Source: Verrucomicrobiota bacterium
GTDB lineage: Bacteria; Verrucomicrobiota; Verrucomicrobiia; Palsa-1439
Direction of reading: 5' to 3'
Length of the DNA: 64,000 nucleotides
Assembly: GCA_016871575.1 (NCBI GenBank)
Contig: VHCW01000014.1
Location: 1 to 64,000, forward strand
A program made the translations under genes and the position numbers. The notes beneath the pieces are model-generated. The model saw nothing but the letters and a program-made list of their open reading frames with translations, was not told the origin of the DNA and searched no databases. Below, one piece after another: positions 20,599 through 30,329 of the stretch; position 1 is the first letter of the stretch; every line of letters begins with the position of its first letter.

Positions 20599-21857
20599 TT
20601 ACTCATTACCTCGCCGCGTTTTGCTTTTTCATCCAACTCGGAAAGTTTCAGCCGCACGCTGACGATATACGCCGGCTCGCCCTCCGTCCAATGCCCGTAG
20701 GTTGTCGTGACAATCGTGCCATCCGGCAACAACTCCACGCCGGGGTATGTGCAATCGGCGCCTTTTGTGTTGTCCATGAGCCGCACGCGATACTGGCCTT
20801 CGCGGCCCTGCACGATGTCGTCGTAGGCGCCGACCCACGCCACCCAGTCGCCTTTCGTCGGGCTGACGTGCGTCGTGTCGCGGAACGAAATGAAGAGCCG
20901 GCCATCGGGGGCGTACTTCGCCGTGTGCCGGTCGCCGGTGAGCGCGGCGGGCAACTCGCGCGGTTCGCTCCACGAAAGCCCCTCGTCGTTGCTGAAGATG
21001 ACGAACGAATTGTATTTGCGGCTGTTCTCGCGCAACAGCACGGCGATCTGTTTGCCGTCCGGCGAACGCAACGCGCCCGGCTCACAGAGGTTCGCGTCGG
21101 GCAACATCGCGATGGGCGCGGGCACACTCCACGTCAGTCCGCCGTCCTTTGACAGCGTGGTATAGACCCAGAACCGCCACGGCTTCGCCGTCGCCGAACT
21201 GTAATCGCTGTGCGGCGACTTCAAACGGTAACGCTCCTCGCTCCCGCCGCGGATGAACCGCCCGTCGTCGTGAAAGAACGCGAGATAATGCCCCGGCGTC
21301 TTGAGGCTGATGACCGTCGCCATCGTGACCACGCCGCCAAAATCGCCGATGGGTTTCAACTCGCTCCAGTTCGCGCCGTCGTCCTGCGTGACTGCCATCC
21401 GGATCGGATACAAGCCGCTGAACATGATGATCCGTTTCTTCCCCGCCGCGTCCACCACACGATGCAGCGTCGGCACTTCGAGCGACGTTACCCAATTCGC
21501 CGGCGTCGGCAGCCGTTCGCTCCATGTCAGGCCGCCGTCGTTGCTGCGCTTATAGACAATCGCCCCGCGTCCGTGCCCCTTCGGATAAACGATGAGCATC
21601 GTCTTGTTGTCTTCGAGCAAGACCGTGGTCGGATGACCGAGATACTGGCCCGGCTCGCGGTCCACGATCACCTGCCGGTGTTTTTCGCCAGCCAGATCAA
21701 TGATGGGAATCGTGTAGCCCGGCGGGAGTTTCGTCTTGAGGTTCTTGGGAGGCGCGAGTGTGACATCCTTCTTTTGCGAGCCAGAAGGTTTTGCCGATGC
21801 GGCGAACATGACTGTCGCACAAAGTGCAACGACGACACAGCAGAGCGTGATTTTCAT
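20595..21857 (-). CDS. Secreted sialidase/BNR-repeat protein
   Basis: Signal peptide; Asp-box repeats SNDGGLTWSE, SKDGGLTWSV, SNDEGLSWSE. ATGA overlap with the downstream peptidase. Confidence 0.9.
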   Translation of the reverse strand: MKITLCCVVVALCATVMFAASAKPSGSQKKDVTLAPPKNLKTKLPPGYTIPIIDLAGEKHRQVIVDREPGQYLGHPTTVLLEDNKTMLIVYPKGHGRGAIVYKRSNDGGLTWSERLPTPANWVTSLEVPTLHRVVDAAGKKRIIMFSGLYPIRMAVTQDDGANWSELKPIGDFGGVVTMATVISLKTPGHYLAFFHDDGRFIRGGSEERYRLKSPHSDYSSATAKPWRFWVYTTLSKDGGLTWSVPAPIAMLPDANLCEPGALRSPDGKQIAVLLRENSRKYNSFVIFSNDEGLSWSEPRELPAALTGDRHTAKYAPDGRLFISFRDTTHVSPTKGDWVAWVGAYDDIVQGREGQYRVRLMDNTKGADCTYPGVELLPDGTIVTTTYGHWTEGEPAYIVSVRLKLSELDEKAKRGEVMSK

Positions 21858-22091
21858 CGGCCGGCATTGTAGGCGTCAGTCGCCGGCACGCAACCGCAAA
21901 ATCGCTCCCCGCTATGTTCTTGATGGCAGGGGGAACATCTGGTACAGAAGCGGTGCTTCACGCATACGTCATTGCGGCAGGAGATACGCGGATGAATGAT
22001 AGATTGATGACAGTGAGTACAGACAAAGTGGATTCACAATTCCCAGTTGTCGGTTACCAGTCTTCAATCTCTGAATGGTGAACGCTGAACC

Positions 22092-25000
22092 ATGAAACCG
22101 TTTTCCTCCCGATTAACCTTGATGGCGGTGACGGGTATGGTCGCGTTGGTTTCGATGATACTCCAAGCGGCAACGGGACCGGCATGGTGGGTAGCACGCG
22201 ACGTACTCAACCTCGATGCTGTGCCGAATGATTTTGCGGCGGTCAATCAAGGGCAACTGAAATGGGTGGCCAGCAATGCCTGCGAGGAACTCGAAACACA
22301 ACTCCCCGGTGGCACGGGCAGCAACATCTGGGCGCTGATTTCCTCGTTCTCCAACAGTAATAACTTCCGGCCTGTCAATCTCGGCCAACTCAAGTACGTG
22401 GCGAAGCCGTTCTACGACCGTCTGATCGAAGCTGGCTACACGACGAACTATCCGTGGAGCGGCCAGCCGAATGACTATGCTTTGGCCAATATTGGCCAGA
22501 TGAAGAACGTGTTCAGTTTTGACGTGAGTTATGACACCGATGGCGATGGCATTCCGGATTGGTGGGAAGTTTCGCAAGGACTGAACCCAAACAATCCGGA
22601 TGATGGCAGCGCAACGAATACAAGTTCACTGGCTCATGGATTGAGTAATCTTCAAGTGTATTGGAATCCAAGCGTACTTGTGACGGACAACTACAGTTCC
22701 TGTAGCGACGGTGTTGCCGATTGGTGGAAAGTGCAGACCGGCTACGCTGCGAACACACCTGCTGACACCGTTGGTGCGAATGGCTCCACATTGGTTGCGA
22801 ACTATCAGGCTGGTGCGAACCCCAACGATTCGCAAAGCCTCCCTGATTCTGCGATGTTGGATCGCTTCGATTACGGACAGTTGGATTTGGTGCGGGCTTT
22901 GGCGGGATTGCCGGCCACGCAATGGACAAGCTCAACCAACAACGCTGCCCGGATAGCTCAATTGCGAACAAGCATCGAAGGGGTCATTCCGAAGTGTCTT
23001 GCTCCGGGGTGGAATGAATACACCAATGTGGTGCCTTACGCGACTCTGCAGAGCGTATTGCTTGCGGTCGGGAACACGACTGGCACTTGGTCGGACGGGC
23101 CATTGACCAATCAAATCAACGAATTGACCGATCTGGTATTATGGGTGCTGACATCCCTGCCCAGCGAAGGAACGTCTAACAGCGGTGTTCCGTATTATGA
23201 ATATCAAGACGACCCGCCAGCACCATTTGAGACTTGGACAGTGACCAATAACTATCCAACCGCGTGGGGCAGTTATTCCAATTGGTGGATTAATACGTAT
23301 TTGCTTTTTCAAGAGAAGTGGAATGGGGCTTGTGTGATTGACACGCTGCTCATCAACAGTGCGCCTTATCATGACTTGGATAGGATCGAGGGATATTGGG
23401 GGGACATAGGTCTCTGTTGGTATCCGGATGCGCAGAACTACTTTGAGGCGTATGCGCCCGGGAACGCCGTTTACTGTTCGCCCTTCAAGATTGTCCATAC
23501 GCTGTATGTGCCGCAGGTGTGGGTGGACATCGTTCCGGTCTTTAACCATGCGTCCAACGGGCCTTTCCGTTTCTGGATTAACGATGATGCCGATTCGGGC
23601 GACATATCATCGGGAAACAGCGACCTTCCCGGTCAATCGAGTGGAAGCGCGAATTACGCCGATAACCAAGTGAACGGACGCAGTGATTTGTTGGACTTCT
23701 TCCCTGTTTGGTTTGACTTGTGGTATGCCTTTTTCTACTTCCCTCCATCTGACGGCTTTCAATACAAACTCCGTCAGGACGATGCGGCGCTCAAGGCGGT
23801 TTATACCGATTTGACGAAAGATCATGCCGGGGACTACCTGACAACAGATGCAGACACATACGGCAATTTGTTCAACCAGTACGCCCATCAAGCCGGTGTC
23901 TTTGAAATTCCAGCGAGTGGTGTCGGGCTCTCGGACGAATTCCTCAACAAAATCATGGAGGACGAAGACAAAGGCGTCTTGCTCATGGAAGCCACGAAGC
24001 CCACAACCAAGCCACTGGTGTTGGAAATATGGAAAGACAGTCAGAAGGTTTTCGAGAAATGGATGCCCCTGAACATCAGCAGCGTGACCAACATGTATCG
24101 TTGGGTGAACTTGCGCGGCATCAAACCGGGAGGCATGGTTCCTTGTCCGCCGCAACCGGCCAACTTTCCGGATGCGGTTTCCAACGGAAAACAGTTCGTC
24201 TTCGTTCACGGCTACAGCGTGACCGAACAAGACGCGAAGGCTTGGAACGCAGAGATGTTCAAGCGACTCTATCAATCCGGTTCGCGTGCGATGTTCACTG
24301 CGGTCGCATGGCGCGGAGATGACTCGAAGATACCTTCTTGGCTGCCGCTTGTGGGTGGGGCGACACCCAATTACTACCTCAACGTGACCCATGCGTTCAA
24401 GACCGCCGAAAGCCTGAAGAAATCCGTTGTATTGCTGCCAGGGGATAAGTACATCGCGGGCCACAGTTTAGGGAACATGGTGGTTAGCAGCGCGATTGTT
24501 GACCACGGGATGAGCGTAAACGCCTACTTCATGCTCGACGCAGCGGTCCCGATGGAAGCCTATGATTCCACTGTGTGGGAGCGAAATAACATGCGCCATC
24601 CAAATTGGCAGGGTTACACGAATACTTTATGGGCTAGTGATTGGCATCAATTGTTCGACACAGGGGATGGCCGGCGAGGGATCGCTTGGCGTGGGCGGTT
24701 CGGAAACATAGCTAACGCTTACAATTTTTACTCTTCAACCGAGGATGTCTTGGAGAACGGTAATGGACAAGTCGTGATCAGCAGCATTTGGGCAACACAA
24801 GAAATGTTGAAGGGCAGGTGGCTCATCGCGTTGTTTTTCGGACCTCACAGTCAAGGTGGTTGGGGATTCACTTTGAATACGGATTACCATAACTCCCCGA
24901 ATGATCCGCCTACGGAGAGCAATATCTGGCTCCCCGAACAGGCGAATGGGATTTCGCCAGAGCAACTGAAAACGGAACCATTCTTCAAGGATTTCCGAAG

Positions 25001-25295
25001 CACTGGGCTTTGCGGAGCTAATGGCAGCGCGTTGGCCCAAGACTGGTCAGTGCGTGCGCAAACGCTGGCCGAAGCCATACCTGCACTGTCGTTTGCTAGT
25101 GGAAGAAATGAACTCTCGGCGTTCACGCAATCTCGCAATTTCAACATGCATAATATGAAGAACGGGTGGCCGCAGGAACGATTGAACGATCAAGAAAAGG
25201 AAGACCATTGGCTCCACAGCGACATCAGATACATTGCATACCCGTTTACGTATAAGCTGTTTGACAAAATCGTTGAAAAAGGAGCTTTGAAATGA
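22092..25295 (+). CDS. Large secreted protein: GQLK repeats + Ca-binding thrombospondin-3-like segment + C-terminal alpha/beta-hydrolase-like domain
   Basis: Signal peptide; NDFAAVNQGQLKWVA, NNFRPVNLGQLKYVA, NDYALANIGQMKNV; DTDGDGIPDWWEVSQGLNPNNPDDG; FVFVHGYSV and YIAGHSLGNMV (GxSxG). Confidence 0.75.
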   Translation: MKPFSSRLTLMAVTGMVALVSMILQAATGPAWWVARDVLNLDAVPNDFAAVNQGQLKWVASNACEELETQLPGGTGSNIWALISSFSNSNNFRPVNLGQLKYVAKPFYDRLIEAGYTTNYPWSGQPNDYALANIGQMKNVFSFDVSYDTDGDGIPDWWEVSQGLNPNNPDDGSATNTSSLAHGLSNLQVYWNPSVLVTDNYSSCSDGVADWWKVQTGYAANTPADTVGANGSTLVANYQAGANPNDSQSLPDSAMLDRFDYGQLDLVRALAGLPATQWTSSTNNAARIAQLRTSIEGVIPKCLAPGWNEYTNVVPYATLQSVLLAVGNTTGTWSDGPLTNQINELTDLVLWVLTSLPSEGTSNSGVPYYEYQDDPPAPFETWTVTNNYPTAWGSYSNWWINTYLLFQEKWNGACVIDTLLINSAPYHDLDRIEGYWGDIGLCWYPDAQNYFEAYAPGNAVYCSPFKIVHTLYVPQVWVDIVPVFNHASNGPFRFWINDDADSGDISSGNSDLPGQSSGSANYADNQVNGRSDLLDFFPVWFDLWYAFFYFPPSDGFQYKLRQDDAALKAVYTDLTKDHAGDYLTTDADTYGNLFNQYAHQAGVFEIPASGVGLSDEFLNKIMEDEDKGVLLMEATKPTTKPLVLEIWKDSQKVFEKWMPLNISSVTNMYRWVNLRGIKPGGMVPCPPQPANFPDAVSNGKQFVFVHGYSVTEQDAKAWNAEMFKRLYQSGSRAMFTAVAWRGDDSKIPSWLPLVGGATPNYYLNVTHAFKTAESLKKSVVLLPGDKYIAGHSLGNMVVSSAIVDHGMSVNAYFMLDAAVPMEAYDSTVWERNNMRHPNWQGYTNTLWASDWHQLFDTGDGRRGIAWRGRFGNIANAYNFYSSTEDVLENGNGQVVISSIWATQEMLKGRWLIALFFGPHSQGGWGFTLNTDYHNSPNDPPTESNIWLPEQANGISPEQLKTEPFFKDFRSTGLCGANGSALAQDWSVRAQTLAEAIPALSFASGRNELSAFTQSRNFNMHNMKNGWPQERLNDQEKEDHWLHSDIRYIAYPFTYKLFDKIVEKGALK

Positions 25296-26488
25296 ATAGA
25301 CGAACAATAATAGCGGCTCTCCTCTGCATGAACTTATGTACTATTTCTTGCACTACGCTGGGCCAATTCACGCCCACAGCGCGAATCACGGTTCGCGTGC
25401 AGAGTGATGACGGCGTGCCGGTCAGCGGAATCGTGGTGGGGGCGAGCACCTTCTTACGGCGGTTGCCGGGAGATAACTTCGGCCAGCCTGAAAACACAAC
25501 CGTTAAGCAAATGACCGATAAGAAAGGAATGGCAGTTTTGACACTTCCCAGTTTGACGGGCGAAGTAGCCTGCGGACCGCAACCATCCGATGTGGTGGTG
25601 TATGGCCCCAATTTTCCCCGTACAGGGTTCTACTGGACTCGGGGAAACCGTGTTCGTTTCACAAAATCCGAGATGGGAAAATGGCAGCCGTGGAATCCCA
25701 CTGTGGAGATTGTCCTCAAGAGAATCATCAATCCCATTCCAATGTATGCGAAGAAGATTGAAGCAGACATCGGGTCGGCTGCTCAGACCGCACTGAAAGC
25801 GGGCGAGCCGGTCAGTTATGATTTGGAAAAAGGTGATTGGGTGGTGCCGCATGGGAATGGACAGACAGCAGATTTCATTTTCAAGTTGAATGCTAAAGGG
25901 TGCCTCCGGTAACTCCCCTGTGGCGACAATTGGTTGTAGGCCGACTCTGCGAGTCGGCGAAATGCCTGGCAAAAACGCCGCTTCGCAGAAGCGGCCTACA
26001 ACAGCCATCTCATCAAACCGAGTTACCGGAGGTGTCCTAAACTGAGTGGAAAGATGACGCGAGATCGCTATCCGATGTATGACGCTATGTTTACTGTGAC
26101 GTTTGCTAACAAAGGTGACGGGATTCGCCCGGTGTATGTGACCCCAATAAATGGCAGCGTATTTCGATTGCCGCGAAACGCTCCGGAAGATGAATACTTG
26201 GCAAACCTTGTCCGGCAATCCAGCAGAGATGAAACGGGCCAACATGGCGATAAACCACGGGAAGATGAAAACTATTTCTTTCGTGTGCGGACGAAGAAAG
26301 ACGGACAGGGCAAGATCATTTCGGCTTTGTACGGGAAGATTCACGGAGAAATTGGATGGTCATATGAAGGCTATGTGAAGTTCACCTACTATCTGAATCC
26401 GACACCGAATGATCGGAACATGGAGTTCGACCCGAAGAAGAATCTTTTCAAGAAGCTCTCTTCGTTAGAACAAGTCTGTGAACCGTAA
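25292..26488 (+). pseudogene. Lipoprotein/secreted protein gene interrupted by a 139-bp palindromic insertion (surviving ORFs 25292-25912 and 26054-26488)
   Basis: MNRRTIIAALLCMNLCTISCTT lipobox-like N-terminus. The two ORFs rejoin in frame (..FKLNAK|LSGKMTRDRYP..) when 25898-26041 is removed. Confidence 0.8.
25898..26036. mobile_element. MITE-like palindromic insertion element (139 bp)
   Basis: Imperfect terminal inverted repeats containing perfect CCTCCGGTAACTC/GAGTTACCGGAGG; inner TTGTAGGCCG/CGGCCTACAA; flanked by CTAAA at 25893-25897 and 26037-26041. Confidence 0.85.
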
Positions 26489-26489
26489 C

Positions 26490-26529
26490 GAACGAGTCAC
26501 CTTTAGCTCGGAGACTCAGTCTCTCGTTC
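26490..26529. repeat. Short palindromic repeat flanked by 9-bp direct repeats
   Basis: GAACGAG...GAGACTCAGTCTCTCGTTC; AACCGTAAC at 26481-26489 and 26541-26549. Confidence 0.55.
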
Positions 26530-26565
26530 AGACGGAACAAAACCGTAACATGTCCCCAATTTGCG

Positions 26566-28236
26566 TTACTTCCACTCGCCGGCGTTCGCCTGAAACACGC
26601 GCTGCCCGGCCTCTTTCACCTGCATCGTGATCTCGTGCAACTGCACACCCAAGGTGCGTGGGTCCTTGGTGGACGGCACCCAGCCGGCGCAAACCACATT
26701 CAGAATGATTCGGTCGGCGCGTGACGGCGGCAGTTCGGCCCGCAACGTCGCGGCACCGGCCTCGAACGATGCGACCCGTTTGCCGTCCAGATAAAGCCCC
26801 GCCTCGGGCGAGAGTGCCGCCTTCGGAACGCTGAGTTTCAGCGTCAGCGTGTACGGCTCGTTCGGCACAACCGTCAATCGCAACTGCGATTCCGTCGTTG
26901 ACCAACGAAACCCGGCCTCGCGTCCGTGCCAGCGACGCAGAAATTGCCCGTCGCCTTCCGCGCCGACAATCACGCGGTAATGTTTCTTCGCCTCGTCCGT
27001 CCATTCCGCCGGTGACGCTTCGTTGGCGGCGAGTTGCGTTCGATTCCCTGCGTTGTTCTCGGCGACGAAACCGCCTGACGCCTGGTTCCCGACCAGCAAC
27101 GCCGACTTCACCGGCTTCTCAATCTGCACGTGCGGTCCCTCTTGCTCAAACGTGCAGCCTTGCACGATGGCTCGGCCAGCGTCGAGTTGGATGGCCGCGT
27201 TGCCGGCGCCGCGGTTGTCCCAATGCACAAAGTGACAGGCGCTGGCGGTGAATTGACCGACGGGGCTGCGCATCCAGACGCACCGGTCAATCGGTCCCCA
27301 GAAAGAACAGTTGACGAGGCTGACTTTGCCGACCGCCTTCGGGCCAATCTCCAAGCAAACCGCGTTGGTGCTGCTCCAGCGCCCGACGAACTCGCCATTG
27401 GTGATCAACAATCCCGGTTTCTGCGCCTGTTCGACGACCACCGCGCGTTCGCACGAATCGGCGCCGAGACCGAGGAAGTTACCATTGGCGCTGCCCTTTG
27501 CGGATTCCGAGAACTTGTAGCCGATGCCGTAGCCGAAGCAGAACGTGTTGAACACGTAGTGCCAATCAGTGCGCGCAAGCTCGAACGCCACGCCATACAA
27601 GTTGATCCACCGGCAATACGGGTCGTCCGGTTTGTAGTGGACGCCGAACGGCCAGAAGTGGACGTTTTCGATGTGGCCGATGTCGTAGCACTCGTCCACG
27701 TAGATGCCGCGCTTGATCGGGTAACCGGTGACGTTGCGCACAAGGTGACGCGCGGCGCGCACCAGCTTGATCGCCTCGTAAGGATTCAGCAAGAGACAAT
27801 TCTCGATGCCGACATTCTCGACGCGGTCCGCGAACACACACGGCGGATACGGCACCGGCGGCACGTCGGTCTGTTTCCATTCCGGATACGTGATGACCAA
27901 CCCGGCGATGGCAGCGTTGTTGCCGGCCAGACGGATGAACGGCGCGCCGTCTTCCTTGCCGCGCCCCGCGTACGCCAGCAACACCGAGCCGCCCAACTCG
28001 CGCGCCTTGTTGCGGTGGATCGTCGGCGGCACGCGAAACGTTCCCTGAAGCGTCACGCCCGCCGGCACCGACAACGTTCCCTTGATGACGTACCGGCCCG
28101 CCGGCACCTCGACGACACCGCCACCGGCCTTCCCGGCGTCATCGAGCAATTGCTGGAACGCCGCCGTCTGGTCGTTCGTGCCGTCGCCGGCAACACCGAG
28201 CGAAAAAGCCAGCAGCAGGCAGCAGAAGAAACTCAT
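26566..28236 (-). CDS. Secreted pectate-lyase-superfamily beta-helix protein
   Basis: Signal MSFFCCLLLAFSLGVAG; GDGTNDQTAAFQQLLDDAGKAGGGVVEVPAGRYVIKGTLSVPAGVTLQG. Confidence 0.85.
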   Translation of the reverse strand: MSFFCCLLLAFSLGVAGDGTNDQTAAFQQLLDDAGKAGGGVVEVPAGRYVIKGTLSVPAGVTLQGTFRVPPTIHRNKARELGGSVLLAYAGRGKEDGAPFIRLAGNNAAIAGLVITYPEWKQTDVPPVPYPPCVFADRVENVGIENCLLLNPYEAIKLVRAARHLVRNVTGYPIKRGIYVDECYDIGHIENVHFWPFGVHYKPDDPYCRWINLYGVAFELARTDWHYVFNTFCFGYGIGYKFSESAKGSANGNFLGLGADSCERAVVVEQAQKPGLLITNGEFVGRWSSTNAVCLEIGPKAVGKVSLVNCSFWGPIDRCVWMRSPVGQFTASACHFVHWDNRGAGNAAIQLDAGRAIVQGCTFEQEGPHVQIEKPVKSALLVGNQASGGFVAENNAGNRTQLAANEASPAEWTDEAKKHYRVIVGAEGDGQFLRRWHGREAGFRWSTTESQLRLTVVPNEPYTLTLKLSVPKAALSPEAGLYLDGKRVASFEAGAATLRAELPPSRADRIILNVVCAGWVPSTKDPRTLGVQLHEITMQVKEAGQRVFQANAGEWK

Positions 28237-28238
28237 TG

Positions 28239-30311
28239 TCACTCTTTCCCGGCGGTGGCCACGCTGAGTTTCCGGAAACCGACCTCTTCGCCGGACACCA
28301 ACAGTGAGATGATGGTCTTGGTTTCGCCGAACATCGGCGTGGTCGCTTTCAATGCTGCGTCGGCCACTTGCACGATGAGATCGTTGCCGCGGAAACAGGC
28401 GCGCACGGGCAACCATGTGTTCGGCGCAAGCTTGGCGGGCGATTCCGCGAGCACTTTACCGGTGGCCAGATCCGTGATGGCGATTTTGCGCGAGGAGATT
28501 TGGATGTGAACCACCCGGTCGCGGTCCTTGGCGAACCGCAGCGTGTGCGACGCACCGGGCGGCAACGACAACTCATACTGGACATCTCCGTCCTTCAGCG
28601 CCAGCGGATGACGGAACGCCGCGACGGCTTTGTCGGACGGTTTCTCCGTGCCCCAGACGGCGCCGTCCTTGGCGATCCATTTGCCGCGCACCACATTCCA
28701 CGGCGCGCCGGGGACTTTGTCGAACGCAGCGGTCAACACCATCTTGTCCGCCACCGGCGGCAATTCAATCGTGACCTTCGGTTTGACCACCACCGGCGGA
28801 AGTTCGCGGCTGTAGTCGCCGTCACGGTAACGGTCGAGCAACGCCACCAGTTCTTTGACCACGTCGGGATGTTGTGCGCTCACGTCTTTCGTCTCAGCGG
28901 GATCATCCTGCAAGTTGTAAAGCTGCGCGCGGAACTCGTCGGCGCGTGTTTTGCGGATGCCGGGTTTGATGTTGTCCACGGGAATGCCTTCGATGTATTT
29001 CCACGGGCCGCGTCGGATGGCGAACACGCCGTCGGCGCTGTGCACAATCATGTCCGCGCGCAGCGGTTTGCCGGACGACTTGCCGAGGATGGCGGGCAGA
29101 ATGTTGTAGCTGTCCTGGGCGGCCTTGCTGGCGGCAGGAAGTTTCTCGCCGACGATGGCGGCGGTCGTGGCGAGGATATCAGCGAGACTGACCATCTCGT
29201 TGCACACGCTGCCCGCCGCGGCTTTGCCCGGCCAGCGCACGAGGAACGGCACCTTGAAGCCGCCCTCCCAGATGGTGTGTTTGCGGCCGCGCAACGCGCC
29301 ATTCACCTTGAGACCGGCTTTCTCGGCAACCGCTTGCGGAGAGTCGTCGCGACCGGACCCCGTGACGCCGCCGTTGTCGCTTGTGAAAATCACCAGCGTG
29401 TCCTTGGCGAATCCGAGCCGGTCGAGCGCGTCGAGAATGCCGCCCACGCTGCGGTCGAGTTCGTGGATGAAGTCGCCGTACGGCCCGGCAGCGCTCTTGC
29501 CGGCGAGGTCTTTGTCGGGAGTGATCGGGTTGTGAACCGCGACGGGTGTGAAGTAGAGGAAGAACGGCGTGCCGCGTTTTTGTTGTTCGAGCCAGCGGAC
29601 CGCCTTGCCGGTGAGCACCTTCATCACGCGCTCGTTGACCCGGCGCGGCGCGTCGAGGTTCATCGGGTCGGCCCGTTTTGATTCTGTGTCTTCCTTCGTG
29701 TAGGTGGCTTGAAAATCGTCGTTGTCGTCCATGCGTACTTTCATCGAATCCGGAATCTTACCGGAGCGCAGGCCATAGACGTAACGGTTCTCGACGAAAA
29801 TACCGGTGACATCACCGTGATTGGCCGGCACGCTGAAATGATAATCGAACCCGATATCGAGCGGTCCGGGCGAAAGTTCCACAGTGTAATCCGTCACGAT
29901 CTTCCCCTCGCCGGCCCCATAGCCGAGATGCCATTTGCCAACGGAGGCGGTCTTGTAGCCGTGCGCTTTCAACAGCGACGCCATGTTCAACCGGTTCGTC
30001 TCGATGTGCAGCGGCGAGAACACGCCCAACACACCCGACTTTTCCGACGTGCGCCAGCAGTAACGCCCCGTCATGAGCGAGTAACGGGTCGGCGAACAGA
30101 CCGAGGAAGTCGTGTTGGCGTCGGTAAACTTCCGGCCTTCACGGGCGAGCCGGTCAATGTTCGGCGTGCGAATGAGTTTTGGGTCCGCGCCGTAGCAGCC
30201 GGCGCTGCCGTAGCCGTAGTCGTCAGAGAGAATGACGATGATGTTCGGTTTATCGGCAGCGTGAAGTTGGCCGCAAAGGAGCGCACATAACGCAAAAAGG
30301 AATCGTTTCAT
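28239..30311 (-). CDS. Secreted sulfatase (Cys-type) with extra C-terminal domain
   Basis: MKRFLFALCALLCGQLHA signal; KPNIIVILSDDYGYGSAGCYGADP; SSVCSPTRYSLMTGRYCWRT; GKWHLGYG. Confidence 0.93.
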   Translation of the reverse strand: MKRFLFALCALLCGQLHAADKPNIIVILSDDYGYGSAGCYGADPKLIRTPNIDRLAREGRKFTDANTTSSVCSPTRYSLMTGRYCWRTSEKSGVLGVFSPLHIETNRLNMASLLKAHGYKTASVGKWHLGYGAGEGKIVTDYTVELSPGPLDIGFDYHFSVPANHGDVTGIFVENRYVYGLRSGKIPDSMKVRMDDNDDFQATYTKEDTESKRADPMNLDAPRRVNERVMKVLTGKAVRWLEQQKRGTPFFLYFTPVAVHNPITPDKDLAGKSAAGPYGDFIHELDRSVGGILDALDRLGFAKDTLVIFTSDNGGVTGSGRDDSPQAVAEKAGLKVNGALRGRKHTIWEGGFKVPFLVRWPGKAAAGSVCNEMVSLADILATTAAIVGEKLPAASKAAQDSYNILPAILGKSSGKPLRADMIVHSADGVFAIRRGPWKYIEGIPVDNIKPGIRKTRADEFRAQLYNLQDDPAETKDVSAQHPDVVKELVALLDRYRDGDYSRELPPVVVKPKVTIELPPVADKMVLTAAFDKVPGAPWNVVRGKWIAKDGAVWGTEKPSDKAVAAFRHPLALKDGDVQYELSLPPGASHTLRFAKDRDRVVHIQISSRKIAITDLATGKVLAESPAKLAPNTWLPVRACFRGNDLIVQVADAALKATTPMFGETKTIISLLVSGEEVGFRKLSVATAGKE

Positions 30312-30329
30312 GGCCGAGTTGTACCGGAA

